Assembly: GCF_000430585.1 (NCBI RefSeq)
Contig: NZ_AUMH01000003.1
Coordinates: 142,882 to 206,881, forward strand
Source: Alicyclobacillus herbarius DSM 13609
GTDB lineage: Bacteria; Bacillota; Bacilli; Alicyclobacillales; Alicyclobacillaceae
Direction: 5' to 3'
Length of the DNA stretch: 64,000 nt
Part shown: piece by piece, positions 1 through 8,611 of the stretch
How positions within the stretch are numbered: position 1 is the stretch's first letter
Layout of the letters: the number at the start of each line of letters is the position of its first letter
The notes under the pieces: generated by a model
What the model was told of the DNA's origin: nothing
Seen by the model: only the letters and a program-made list of their open reading frames with translations
Database searches by the model: none
Position numbers and translations under genes: made by a program

Positions 1-282
1 TTTCGCCATCCCCAAACGGTTAATGCGGCGCTGTAACGACGAATCGGGATCCAACCTCGACATGGACCTATAAAAGGCTTCATAAAGCGCCGGAGCTAAC
101 TGGACACCCTGAATCAGACTGAATTTCGCAAACGACCGCAGGGCCGGATTCAGCCATTCGGTGTAATCGACAAGCTTCACGGTCGCCCCACGACGACGCA
201 AGGCTTCCCCGACCGCATTGGCCGCTTGTATGTGCCCGTCGCCAAAAGAGGCGCTCATGAGCAAGACTCTCACTGCAATCAT
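1..282 (-). CDS. UgtP/MGDG-synthase-like glycosyltransferase, N-terminal part only
   Basis: The reading frame runs off the left edge of the window, so only the first 94 codons are present. The start is ATG at 282, preceded by a short AGCGAGG sequence. The N-terminus contains VRVLLMSASFGDGHIQAA, the nucleotide-sugar glycosyltransferase signature of the monogalactosyldiacylglycerol synthase / processive diacylglycerol glucosyltransferase family, in which the GxGH loop lies at the donor-acceptor cleft. Family members add sugars to diacylglycerol on the inner face of the membrane; some members (MurG-like) act on other lipids. The exact acceptor cannot be told from this fragment. It is divergent from the sulfocyanin gene. 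Confidence 0.75.
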   Translation of the reverse strand, partial: MIAVRVLLMSASFGDGHIQAANAVGEALRRRGATVKLVDYTEWLNPALRSFAKFSLIQGVQLAPALYEAFYRSMSRLDPDSSLQRRINRLGMAK

Positions 283-474
283 CCTCGCTGCGTCATAAGA
301 GTCGTACGGATTTCCGCAGGCAAACTGCACAGCGGAAGATACATGTACACAAGTACCAAAACAAGTATATCACCACCACCCACGATATACGATCCGCCTC
401 ACGCCAACTCCTCAGTCATTCGAACATATCGTGTCCAACACGCCCCTAGGCCCCTATTGCCGACCTGTGAAACG

Positions 475-480
475 TATAAT
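475..480 (+). promoter_or_regulatory. Possible -10 element for the sulfocyanin gene
   Basis: A perfect TATAAT lies 60 bases before the ATG at 541. No good -35 hexamer is found at 16-18 bases; TTGCCG at 457-462 is only 12 bases away. It is the only consensus-like -10 in the divergent gap. Confidence 0.3.
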
Positions 481-540
481 AAACTGAGAAGGTACGGACG
501 ATTCAACCAACACCGTTTGTTCCGTGAATGGGGGTTGAGC

Positions 541-1197
541 ATGAAGCAACTATCACCTGCAGGCTTAACGGTCGTCGCTATCGGCGCTCTCGTGGCCATC
601 GCGTTTTGGGTGGTCGGGTTTTTCGGTCTTCCGAACGACGTGACGCATCGTAACCTCGCGCAAAACCCCAAGTTGGCCGTTTCGGTTGCGACCACCAACG
701 CGAACAAGGGTGGAGGCACTTCGCCCAGCAGTCCTTCATCCCAGTCCGGCGCCGGGCAAACGGCTCCCATCGCCAAACTGGACAAAGCCGCCAAGACCAT
801 CGATCTCAACATCACGACGGATCAAGACATGGCGTTTAACGGGTACAGCAAAGGCGCTCTGAAAATCGCCGTGCCCACGGGCTGGACGGTCAAGGTCAAG
901 TTCAGCGATACCTCAAACATTCAACACAGTGTGGGCTTTACGGACTGGAGTCATCGTCAGGGGACGACGTTTCCCGCCGCGTTCTCCCATTCTCTCATGC
1001 CCGGCTTTCAAACGGGTATCACTTCGAGCCATCCCCCAGTCGCGTTCCAGTTCAAGGCCGACAAGGCGGGTAAATACGCCATGGTCTGTGGGATTCCAGG
1101 ACACGCATCCATGGGTATGTGGGACGAATTCGACGTTTCGAACAACCTGTCGTCCCCAACCATCACTACGGATAAAGGGACACAAAAGGCCTCGTAG
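541..1197 (+). CDS. Sulfocyanin-like blue copper protein
   Basis: A 218-residue membrane-anchored type 1 copper protein, expected to carry electrons outside the cell membrane between a donor such as the quinol or ferrous-iron oxidising complex and a terminal oxidase. Residues 7-30 form an uncleaved N-terminal helix, 55-75 a Ser/Gly/Pro-rich linker, and 85-200 the cupredoxin. Candidate copper ligands are His129 (in NIQHSVGF), Cys183, His188 and Met191 or Met193 in the C-terminal CGIPGHASMGM loop. The loop and the preceding VPTGWTVKVKF strand match the sulfocyanin family (SoxE) known from Sulfolobus and acidophilic iron oxidisers. The reading frame is open upstream to 226, but ATG 541 follows a GGGGG run and directly precedes the membrane helix. 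Adjacent to a ResA-like thioredoxin. Confidence 0.8.
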   Translation: MKQLSPAGLTVVAIGALVAIAFWVVGFFGLPNDVTHRNLAQNPKLAVSVATTNANKGGGTSPSSPSSQSGAGQTAPIAKLDKAAKTIDLNITTDQDMAFNGYSKGALKIAVPTGWTVKVKFSDTSNIQHSVGFTDWSHRQGTTFPAAFSHSLMPGFQTGITSSHPPVAFQFKADKAGKYAMVCGIPGHASMGMWDEFDVSNNLSSPTITTDKGTQKAS

Positions 1198-1289
1198 CCA
1201 ACTGAGTCTCTGAACAAGGAGGCGCCGGGCGGAATGTCAACGGCCCTCATGGGAATGCATACAGGGGACGTGGGTCAAGAACTTGTGGG

Positions 1290-1823
1290 TCAGGAACTTT
1301 GGCCATCGGTCAACGCCAACTTAACCATATGGCGAAGGTCCTGGCCATTTAATTCGCCCGTTTTCATCCATACGACTTGGCCGTTATGGTCAACCAGAAA
1401 CGTCGTGGGGGAACCTTCAATTTGATAGGCCTTAGCAAACGCGCCATCCGTGTCGGCCAGCAACAGGTATGGAATGTGATATTTCTTGGCGAAGCTGCGG
1501 GCGCTTGCCAGCTTGTCGTCAGCCGTCATGTTTATCCCGACCAACTGAATGCGGCCCCGATACTGCTCTGCCATCTGCACAAGCCGCGGCGTCTCCGCCG
1601 CACACGGTGGGCACCAGGACGCCCAGGCGTTGATGACCACTGGCTCGCCATGCTTGAGGAGATCCGCCAACGATACGGTCCGATTGGGGTCATCTAGGGT
1701 CCCTAAGGTGAAGGATGGCGCAGCGTGGCCAGGCCTGGGCGCGGCGTTTGCGGGACCACACCCTACGAGGATTGTGATTCCGACTAGAGCACCGCACCAG
1801 GCAACGGCTTGACGTACGTTCAT
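1290..1823 (-). CDS. Thioredoxin-like lipoprotein, ResA/TlpA family
   Basis: A 177-residue extracytoplasmic thiol-disulfide oxidoreductase. Residues 1-21 are a lipoprotein signal with lipobox LVGC (Cys22 lipidated). The AhpC/TSA-thioredoxin fold carries the redox motif WCPPC at 70-74 and the cis-proline loop GSPTTF (Pro139). ResA-type proteins reduce the CXXCH thiols of apocytochrome c before heme ligation; TlpA-type relatives reduce copper-centre assembly factors. Either role suits its position beside a blue copper protein. ATG 1823 is chosen because it sits behind a purine-rich GGGGGATGG stretch and starts the signal peptide; the open frame extends to 1901 without a signal. It faces the sulfocyanin gene tail to tail. 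Confidence 0.8.
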   Translation of the reverse strand: MNVRQAVAWCGALVGITILVGCGPANAAPRPGHAAPSFTLGTLDDPNRTVSLADLLKHGEPVVINAWASWCPPCAAETPRLVQMAEQYRGRIQLVGINMTADDKLASARSFAKKYHIPYLLLADTDGAFAKAYQIEGSPTTFLVDHNGQVVWMKTGELNGQDLRHMVKLALTDGQSS

Positions 1824-1919
1824 GCCACCATCCCCCTCATCGACATTTGACCCCCTGGATAATCCAGTTACCTCCCTGGCCCATCCCGTCACGGATTCCA
1901 CCGTACCAATCCCAAACTC

Positions 1920-2765
1920 TCACGGCCAATCCGTCATGCTCACGGCTGATTCCGCCACTTCGGCGAGAAAACCACGCACCGACTCTGCAAAGGCGGTGGG
2001 CTGCTCCAGGTGCACCGTGTGCCCTGCCCCGTTTACAACCTCGACGTTCAAAGCCGGGTTTCGCGTTCGCATTGCCTCGGCAATCGCTCGATACTTGGTG
2101 TCCCATGCCCCGACGATAAGCCGCGTCGGCATCCGGAGCCGCCCCAGCTGCGGCCAATACGAGCATTGGCATCCGGTTCCCATCCCGCGCAAGCTGGCAG
2201 CTAGGCCTGCAGTCGCCTGCGCTAGCCGAACGGATCGTTGCCGGGCCAATACCCCCGCATCCAGCCGCCTCTGCGTGGAAAATAGTGGAATGGATTCCCA
2301 GCGTTGTACAAACGCCTCGATTCCTTGCTGCTCGATGAACGAAGCTAGTTCCTCGTCTGTCTGTCTCCGCTGCGAACGCTCCGCGAACGCTGCGAGTCCG
2401 GGGGAGCTGCTTTCTAGGATAAGCCCCAGGAGCCGATGCGGCCGCGTCACCGCTAACGCCAAAGCCACGCGCCCCCCCATCGAATAGCCGAGGCAGGCAA
2501 ACCGGGAATGTCCGAGTGCATCCATCACGTAAAGGAGGTCTTGCACCTGGTGCTCCATGGTGCACCGGCTAGGCGGCACCACCTGTGTATGCCCATGCCC
2601 GAGCAAATCCACCATTACTAGGCGCCACCCTGGCCACGCGGAGACAAACGGTTGCCACACCCGCCCGCTGCCGGTAAACCCATGCAGCAACAGCAGGGGC
2701 TTGCCTTCCCCCACTTCTTCCACATGATAGGTCACACCACGAACGGAGAGGGCCTGGGTGGTCAT
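1920..2765 (-). CDS. menH: SHCHC synthase, alpha/beta hydrolase (MenH)
   Basis: Eliminates pyruvate from SEPHCHC to give 2-succinyl-6-hydroxy-2,4-cyclohexadiene-1-carboxylate, the third menaquinone step, in the cytosol. The 281-residue protein has the alpha/beta-hydrolase oxyanion motif LLLHGFTGSG at 26-34, the nucleophile elbow GYSMGG (Ser95) and a late His in GAGHTVHLEQP. Its ATG overlaps the menD stop codon (ATGA, 2762-2765), so translation is coupled. As an isolated sequence it could be any hydrolase of this family; the assignment rests largely on its place directly after menD. It is the last gene of the men operon. Confidence 0.85.
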   Translation of the reverse strand: MTTQALSVRGVTYHVEEVGEGKPLLLLHGFTGSGRVWQPFVSAWPGWRLVMVDLLGHGHTQVVPPSRCTMEHQVQDLLYVMDALGHSRFACLGYSMGGRVALALAVTRPHRLLGLILESSSPGLAAFAERSQRRQTDEELASFIEQQGIEAFVQRWESIPLFSTQRRLDAGVLARQRSVRLAQATAGLAASLRGMGTGCQCSYWPQLGRLRMPTRLIVGAWDTKYRAIAEAMRTRNPALNVEVVNGAGHTVHLEQPTAFAESVRGFLAEVAESAVSMTDWP

Positions 2766-4540
2766 ACGCCTCCCCCCTCGCGCGGGTACATCCCCAACGC
2801 TGCGGCCACGGTCCGTGCCTTGGTGACCGCTGCGGTGATGGCATCTTCGTGCACGCGATGGTTTTCATCCGCATCAAAGCGCGCTTCGACCACCGTGAGC
2901 CCACCCTGACGCAGGTGCCTCGCGACCGCCTCCCGCAGTGCCTCGGGGTTGTCTACCGTATCCCAATGACCGCCGTACATCCGGACCGCCTCCGCAAAAT
3001 CGAGCCCATGCGGGGTACGGAAATGTTCAAATGTATCCAAATGACCGGCTTGGGGCAAAAACGAAAAAATACCGCCCCCATCATTATGGATAACGAGCAC
3101 AAAAAGGTCCAGCCTATGCCGCCCGACAGCCAACAGACCATTTAAATCATGATAAAACGAGACATCGCCAATGCAAAGAGCGGTCATTCCTTTCCCGGCT
3201 GCTGCAGCGCCCACTGCGGTGGAAACCACCCCGTCAATGCCGCTCACACCACGGTTGGCCAAAAACCGAAGCGACTTATCCCCACCGGGAAAGAACGCAT
3301 CCAAGTCGCGGATGGGCATGCTGTTGCCCACCACAATGGTCGATCCGTCTGGCACCGCGTCCACCAGTGCGAGCAGCGCGGACGCTTCCTGCCACTGGCT
3401 CTCGATCGCGCGAAACAAGGTATCTCCGCATGCCGCATCCAGGGTGCGCCACGCATTCAACCACGACACCCGCGTGGGAACGGCTTCATCACCCGCCGCC
3501 GTATGCTCCAGCAGGGCCTGTACGAACGGATCGACATCCGTTTCGATAGCCATGGCACCAGTGAAGAACGGATCGCGCCAAACCGGGGATTCGTCGATCA
3601 CCACCGAGTTGGTATTCGCATGACGGGTCAGGTATCTCCCCAACGATTTGGAGGTCGGCGTCTGGCCCATGCGCAGCACGAAATCCGCGTCCAGGGCTGT
3701 GGCAATCGTATCATCGCGAAGAAACACATCGTAGTGGCAAATGGTTGTCTCGCCGCTTGCGGTGCGGACTTGGGAAAGGGGATCGGCCAAGACCGGAATC
3801 TTCTGTGCCTTGGCAAACTGACAGAGCGCGGCGACATTCCAGGGACGTTCCATCGGTCCGAGCACCAAGAGAGGTCGCTGGCTTTCACGCAACCACTTGG
3901 CCATGTCTTCCAGCGCTGCGGGATGGGGCAGGCGCTGGCTCGGAAACACCTGCGCCCGCACAATGGGGGACCTGCCGCACGTGAACTCGTCCCATGCGGG
4001 CGGAATTAAGGGTTCCCGGAGCGGCACGTTCAAGTGCACCGGACCGCGCGGGAGCGAAACGGCCGCCAGGACCGCGCGGCGCGCTGTGTCCGCCAGGTAC
4101 CGCCGCAAGGTATCGTTGTCGTCCGGGACGGCCAGGTCGTGTTGCCACTTGACGAACGGCCCGTACATACCACTCTGGCGGACCGTTTGGTTGCTCCCCA
4201 CGTCGTGCAGCTCCGGCGGCCGGTCTGCGGTAAGGACGAGCAGGGGCAAGCGGGCCGTGTGCGCCTCCATGACAGCCGGAAGGTAATTTCCAGCCGCCGT
4301 ACCCGAAGTGCAAATGAGCGCTACTGGTTCTGCCGACGCGCGCGCGATGCCCACGGCAAAGAATCCGGATGACCGTTCATCCAACTGTGACCAGACCTGA
4401 AATCGCCCGCAACGGACGACGCTCATCGTGAGCGGAGTCGACCGTGAGCCCGGGGAAATCACGACGTGCCGAAGTCCCGCGTCACTGAGCGCAAGCATGA
4501 ATTCGTAGAGTACAGACAGTGCAGGATTGATGCCACTCAT
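2762..4540 (-). CDS. menD: SEPHCHC synthase (MenD)
   Basis: A thiamine-diphosphate enzyme that joins isochorismate with the succinyl semialdehyde carbanion from 2-oxoglutarate. The 592-residue length is normal. N-terminal HVVISPGSRSTPLTMS is the MenD signature; the ThDP-binding motif is GDVSFYHDLNGLLAV in the C-terminal domain. The ATG at 4540 overlaps the menF stop codon (ATGA, 4537-4540), which decides the start although the frame is open 14 codons further upstream. Fourth gene of the menB-E-F-D-H operon. Confidence 0.95.
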   Translation of the reverse strand: MSGINPALSVLYEFMLALSDAGLRHVVISPGSRSTPLTMSVVRCGRFQVWSQLDERSSGFFAVGIARASAEPVALICTSGTAAGNYLPAVMEAHTARLPLLVLTADRPPELHDVGSNQTVRQSGMYGPFVKWQHDLAVPDDNDTLRRYLADTARRAVLAAVSLPRGPVHLNVPLREPLIPPAWDEFTCGRSPIVRAQVFPSQRLPHPAALEDMAKWLRESQRPLLVLGPMERPWNVAALCQFAKAQKIPVLADPLSQVRTASGETTICHYDVFLRDDTIATALDADFVLRMGQTPTSKSLGRYLTRHANTNSVVIDESPVWRDPFFTGAMAIETDVDPFVQALLEHTAAGDEAVPTRVSWLNAWRTLDAACGDTLFRAIESQWQEASALLALVDAVPDGSTIVVGNSMPIRDLDAFFPGGDKSLRFLANRGVSGIDGVVSTAVGAAAAGKGMTALCIGDVSFYHDLNGLLAVGRHRLDLFVLVIHNDGGGIFSFLPQAGHLDTFEHFRTPHGLDFAEAVRMYGGHWDTVDNPEALREAVARHLRQGGLTVVEARFDADENHRVHEDAITAAVTKARTVAAALGMYPREGGGV

Positions 4541-5925
4541 TCTCTCACCTCCAACGCACGCAACATCGGCTGAAACTTCCACTCAGTCTCCGTCCATTCC
4601 GCATCCGCATCGGAATCCCCCATGATGCCAGCCCCGGCAAACAAAGTGGAGGTGGACGCAGAGAGTAAACCAGACCGCAGCGCCACCGCAAATTCCCCGT
4701 CGCCGGCTAAGGTCATCCATCCTACCGGTCCAGCGTACCAACCGCGGGAAAACCATTCCCGATGGGCAATCACGGACAAGGCCTTCGTTCTTGGAACCCC
4801 GGCCACTGCGGGAGTGGGATGAAGCCGTTCCACCAAATCAAGCACGTTCATATTCGCTCGCAGGTAGCCGGTCACCGGCGTATATAGATGTTGAACATTC
4901 GCCAAGCGGCGGATCTGCGGTTCACGGGGAATCTGCATTTCCGCGACCGCGTCAGCGATGCTGGTTGCAATCCAGTCCACGACCGCCCGGTGTTCTTGTC
5001 GGTTTTTGGCACTGGCCAACAATTCCGCCGCAAGTCGCCGGTCTTCGGCCTCGGTCTCGCCACGTGAGGTGGTCCCGGCCAGCCCATCGATGTGCACCTG
5101 ACGTTCCCGTACCGAGACCAGGCGTTCCGGAGTGGCTCCAACAAACCATTCGCTTCCCTGCCGAACCGCGAACACATAAGCCTCGGGGTACATAGCCGAA
5201 AGCCGCTCGATGACCAAAGCCAGCTTTACAGCTCCGCCTTGAACGCGAACGGATCGGGCCAATACCGCCTTTTGGTACTCGCCGCTCTGGATCTCCAGAG
5301 CGGTCTGGGAGACGGCCGCCTGCCACTTGGCCAAGGCGTCGTCCTCATCCCAGATGACTCGACTCTCTGGACCGCCCGCCAGGTACACGGGCTGGACTGG
5401 CCTGTCGTTCTCCAGCCACCGGCTGAGTTCCCGAGCCAGTTGATGCTCCAAATCGAAACGAGACGCCTCTTCCGCCGTCAGGGTCAAGGTCAACCACACC
5501 CTCTCCCCGGACCGTTCTACGAGCCATCGGGGCAGGCGGAATTCACAGTCTGGCCATTCCCGCCAAGGTGCTCCATGCGGACCCGGGGCGAAGGAGAAGC
5601 CGCCCAACCAACGTGGCCGAGCATCGACCGTGAAGCCCAAATCCTGGATCACTCTCCGCAGTGAGGAACGGAGCCCCGCAAACCGTGTAGCGCCGTCTGC
5701 GCGCACGCGGACCGTGCGGCCGAAGCCCAGCAGCCCAAACTGGGCTTGGGGTTTCATGAAGAGAAAATCCGCCTCCGGAAGCGAAACCTGCCCGAAGCGG
5801 GCCAAGAATACGTCCCACTCCCATCCCCCCGTACAGGTGGCCGCGTACCAACCGGAATCCGGCTGATGGCATCGCGCCGTTTGAATGTCCTCCGTCAACC
5901 GCGCCACAATCTGTTGAATCGTCAT
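4537..5925 (-). CDS. menF: Isochorismate synthase (MenF type)
   Basis: Isomerises chorismate to isochorismate, committing it to menaquinone. The 462-residue protein has the chorismate-binding domain in its C-terminal half: TPERLVSV, the IDGLAGTTSRG stretch, and HPTPAVAGVPR near the end. A siderophore-type isochorismate synthase (DhbC/EntC) is the alternative, but the men operon context argues for MenF. The start at 5925 overlaps the menE stop codon (ATGA) and has GGAAG upstream; an in-frame ATG at 5940 has its only purine run almost touching it and is less likely. Confidence 0.92.
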   Translation of the reverse strand: MTIQQIVARLTEDIQTARCHQPDSGWYAATCTGGWEWDVFLARFGQVSLPEADFLFMKPQAQFGLLGFGRTVRVRADGATRFAGLRSSLRRVIQDLGFTVDARPRWLGGFSFAPGPHGAPWREWPDCEFRLPRWLVERSGERVWLTLTLTAEEASRFDLEHQLARELSRWLENDRPVQPVYLAGGPESRVIWDEDDALAKWQAAVSQTALEIQSGEYQKAVLARSVRVQGGAVKLALVIERLSAMYPEAYVFAVRQGSEWFVGATPERLVSVRERQVHIDGLAGTTSRGETEAEDRRLAAELLASAKNRQEHRAVVDWIATSIADAVAEMQIPREPQIRRLANVQHLYTPVTGYLRANMNVLDLVERLHPTPAVAGVPRTKALSVIAHREWFSRGWYAGPVGWMTLAGDGEFAVALRSGLLSASTSTLFAGAGIMGDSDADAEWTETEWKFQPMLRALEVRE

Positions 5926-7418
5926 TTTGCTTCCAGCCATTCCCGCAGTTTTCTTCGCAGCAGTTTCCCCGAAGCGTTTCGCGGCAACTCCGCCACGCGC
6001 TCGATTCGCCGCGGAATTTTATAGCCAGCCAAGGATTGGCGACAGAACTGGATGAGGTCTTCATCTTCGACGCTGCCGGAGAGAACGACACAAGCGACCG
6101 GGGACTGACCCCAGTAGGCATCCGCCACGCCGACCACCGCCACGTCCTCAACCGCCGGATGACGAAGCAGAACCGATTCCACCTCAGCCGGATAAATGTT
6201 CTCGCCGCCGCTGACAATCAGGTCCTTGCGCCGGTCCAATACAAACAAATAACCGTCTTCATCCACGTACCCGATGTCACCTGTATGCAGCCACCCATCA
6301 ACAATCGTCTCCCGTGTGGCGTCGGGGCGATTGAGGTACCCGGCCATGACCGTGGGTCCGCGGACAATGATTTCCCCTTCCTCTCGAGGTTTGGCCCGAC
6401 GTCCGTCGACCTCAATCGCAATTTCCGTCGGCATCAGGGGTTTCCCGGACGACCCCAGTTTGCGCAAGGCATCTTCCGGACGCAACGTGCAGACTTGGGT
6501 GTTTGCTTCCGTCAGCCCGTAACTCTGGGCCACCGGGGCGCCCAGGGCCAAGGCCCGCTCAAGAAGCGGCCGCGGCGCACCACTGCCGCCAAGAAGAATG
6601 CAACGCAGGCTGGGCGGGTACGGAACATCACCGCGGGCATCGACCATGCGCCGGAGCATCGTCGGCACCACCGACAAAAGGGTAACCCCCTCGTCATCGA
6701 TGGCCTGGTGCACCGCGTCCACGTCGAATTTATCGTGCACCACGGCCGTGGTTCCATAGATGAGACTGCGCATGAGGACGGCCAGCCCGCCGACATGAAA
6801 CAGCGGCATCGGCACCAGCCACCGGTCCGCCTCCGAGAGCCCAAGCTGCAGGGCGGATCCCATCGCGGACCACCAGTGATTGCCGTAGGTGATCATCGCC
6901 CCCTTCGGTTGTCCCGTAGTACCCGAAGTATAAATGATGGCATGTACGTCCTGAGTATGGATTTCCGTCCGTGCCAAAGGCCGAGCCTTTTCTCGTGCCA
7001 GATCCGTTAGCAGCACTACGTCCGTCGCGGTTGTCTGCAGGCGCCCTACCTGCTGGGCTAAATCCATCCCCGCCTCATCGCACAAAATCCAGCGTACACC
7101 CGCATCCTGGATCTGCCACGCGATTTCTGCGGCGGTTAAGCGCCAATTGATGGGGACCAATACGGCCTCGGCCTGCATGAGCGCGTGCACAGCAAGGGCA
7201 AACCATTCTCCATTAAAGGCAATCAAGGCTACCCGTTCACCCTTATCCACACCACGGCGCTGCAAGGCCCCCGCCATTTGTGTAGCCGCTTCGTAGAGTT
7301 CTTGGTATGACCAGGTGCGCTCCTGCGTCTTGAGCGCCGTCCGCTCGGCTCCGCTCGACACGCGCCGCCCCAGCCAATCGGGCAGCAATACGTCCGCGCC
7401 CGCCGTCATGAACTTCAT
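5922..7418 (-). CDS. menE: o-Succinylbenzoate-CoA ligase (MenE)
   Basis: ATP-dependent acyl-CoA ligase that activates o-succinylbenzoate. The 498-residue protein shows the AMP-binding P-loop YTSGTTGQPKGAMIT, the GWLHTGDIGYVDEDGYLFV motif and the hinge DRRKDLIVSGGENIYP typical of the ANL superfamily. GGGAG lies one base from ATG 7418 and nine bases from the in-frame ATG at 7409, so translation may begin at 7409. It is separated from menB by 159 bases with no recognisable gene. The gene for o-succinylbenzoate synthase (menC), which makes its substrate, is not in the window. Confidence 0.92.
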   Translation of the reverse strand: MKFMTAGADVLLPDWLGRRVSSGAERTALKTQERTWSYQELYEAATQMAGALQRRGVDKGERVALIAFNGEWFALAVHALMQAEAVLVPINWRLTAAEIAWQIQDAGVRWILCDEAGMDLAQQVGRLQTTATDVVLLTDLAREKARPLARTEIHTQDVHAIIYTSGTTGQPKGAMITYGNHWWSAMGSALQLGLSEADRWLVPMPLFHVGGLAVLMRSLIYGTTAVVHDKFDVDAVHQAIDDEGVTLLSVVPTMLRRMVDARGDVPYPPSLRCILLGGSGAPRPLLERALALGAPVAQSYGLTEANTQVCTLRPEDALRKLGSSGKPLMPTEIAIEVDGRRAKPREEGEIIVRGPTVMAGYLNRPDATRETIVDGWLHTGDIGYVDEDGYLFVLDRRKDLIVSGGENIYPAEVESVLLRHPAVEDVAVVGVADAYWGQSPVACVVLSGSVEDEDLIQFCRQSLAGYKIPRRIERVAELPRNASGKLLRRKLREWLEAK

Positions 7419-7577
7419 CTCCCATTGGTAAGTTGACTGTCCCGTGCATGTTGCTTAGGACATCCACACAAGGAAGCGGCGATCCAACGCTCGCGTCGGA
7501 ACGCCGCCCCATTTTGTAAATCGCCATTCGCTCAGTACACCGCACCTGTGGAATTCGTCTCGGGGCTCCACTAGATA

Positions 7578-8396
7578 TTATGGAAGGCGACGGAACTGCT
7601 TAAAGTTCGGCTTGCGCTTCTCCACGAACGCCCGGCTGCCTTCCTTCGCCTCATCGGTCATGTAGTACAGCATCGTCGCATCGCCGGCGAGCATCTGCAG
7701 ACCAGCCAAGCCATCCGTATCGGCGTTGAAGGCCATCTTCAGGAAACGAATGGCAATCGGACTCTTCTCCAAGATTTCCTTGGCCCATTTAATCGATTCC
7801 TCTTCGAGCTGATCCAACGGTACCACCGTGTTGACCAGCCCCATCTCCAAGGCCTCTTGGGCATTATATTGACGGCAGAGGAACCAAATCTCTTTAGCCT
7901 TCTTGTGACCGACAATGCGTCCCAGCAGGGCCGATCCGTACCCGGCATCGAAACTGCCTACGCGGGGACCAGCTTGTCCAAAAATCGCGTTGTCCGCCGC
8001 GATGGTCAGGTCGCAGCACACGTGCAGAACGTGCCCACCGCCAATCGCGTACCCGGCGACCACCGCAATCACGGGTTTCGGCAGGGCCCGAATCTGCCGC
8101 TGCAAATCCAGCACATTCAGGCGCGGCACATTGTCCTCACCAACGTAGCCGCCATGGCCACGGTGACGCTGGTCACCCCCCGAACAAAATGCCTTGTCGC
8201 CGGCGCCGCGCAGCAGGACAACCCCTGTTGTCTCGTCATCCCGGATGTGATTGAACGCGTCAATCATCTCCTTGACCGTTTCCGGCCGAAACGCGTTATG
8301 TACCTCGGGACGGTTGATGGTGACGCGCGCAATCCCTTCCGCCCGTTCATAAATAATGTCTTCGTATGGTTTAACAATTTCCCATTTCAAGGTCAT
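7578..8396 (-). CDS. menB: 1,4-Dihydroxy-2-naphthoyl-CoA synthase (MenB)
   Basis: Crotonase-fold enzyme that closes the second ring of the naphthoquinone from o-succinylbenzoyl-CoA. The 272-residue length and motifs fit Men[13 protein letters not shown], the oxyanion stretch [16 protein letters not shown], and [12 protein letters not shown], which is diagnostic for MenB among crotonases. The start ATG 8396 follows GGAGGAG by six bases; the frame is open further upstream through the promoter but that part is not coding. First gene of the men operon, divergent from menA. Confidence 0.95.
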   Translation of the reverse strand: MTLKWEIVKPYEDIIYERAEGIARVTINRPEVHNAFRPETVKEMIDAFNHIRDDETTGVVLLRGAGDKAFCSGGDQRHRGHGGYVGEDNVPRLNVLDLQRQIRALPKPVIAVVAGYAIGGGHVLHVCCDLTIAADNAIFGQAGPRVGSFDAGYGSALLGRIVGHKKAKEIWFLCRQYNAQEALEMGLVNTVVPLDQLEEESIKWAKEILEKSPIAIRFLKMAFNADTDGLAGLQMLAGDATMLYYMTDEAKEGSRAFVEKRKPNFKQFRRLP

Positions 8397-8447
8397 GAGA
8401 TGCTCCTCCTCCAATGGCTTAGCGACGACCCGGTTCACATCTCTTTC

Positions 8448-8476
8448 AGTATAACACTCGACCTGTACACACCCAA
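8448..8476 (-). promoter_or_regulatory. Probable sigma-A promoter of the menB-E-F-D-H operon
   Basis: Read on the minus strand: TTGGGT (8471-8476), 17 bases, TATACT (8448-8453). Transcription would start near 8441, about 45 bases before the menB ATG. Confidence 0.55.
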
Positions 8477-8494
8477 ACCAACCGCAACCTCCCG

Positions 8495-8524
8495 TTGCCG
8501 CCATGTGGCGCGGTCTGCTATGAT
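8495..8524 (+). promoter_or_regulatory. Probable extended -10 promoter of menA
   Basis: TTGCCG (8495-8500), 18 bases, TATGAT (8519-8524) with TG at 8516-8517 (extended -10). It lies beside the menB promoter, back to back, 88 bases before the menA ATG. Confidence 0.5.
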
Positions 8525-8611
8525 TTCGACTGGAATCGTATCCACTCCTGGCATTCGGACGACTGGAGTTCTACTTACGGCATTCTTCCAGAGAGGCAGG
8601 TGGTAACCCAG

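Noticed and set aside
226..540. In-frame upstream extension of the sulfocyanin gene
   Set aside because: Composition is not protein-like, it runs through the promoter region and the divergent gene start, and ATG 541 has the ribosome-binding site and membrane anchor.
1234..1425. Short plus-strand frame after the sulfocyanin gene with AAGGAGG upstream
   Set aside because: Most of it is antisense to the ResA-like gene and the product has no recognisable features; spacing from AAGGAGG is long.
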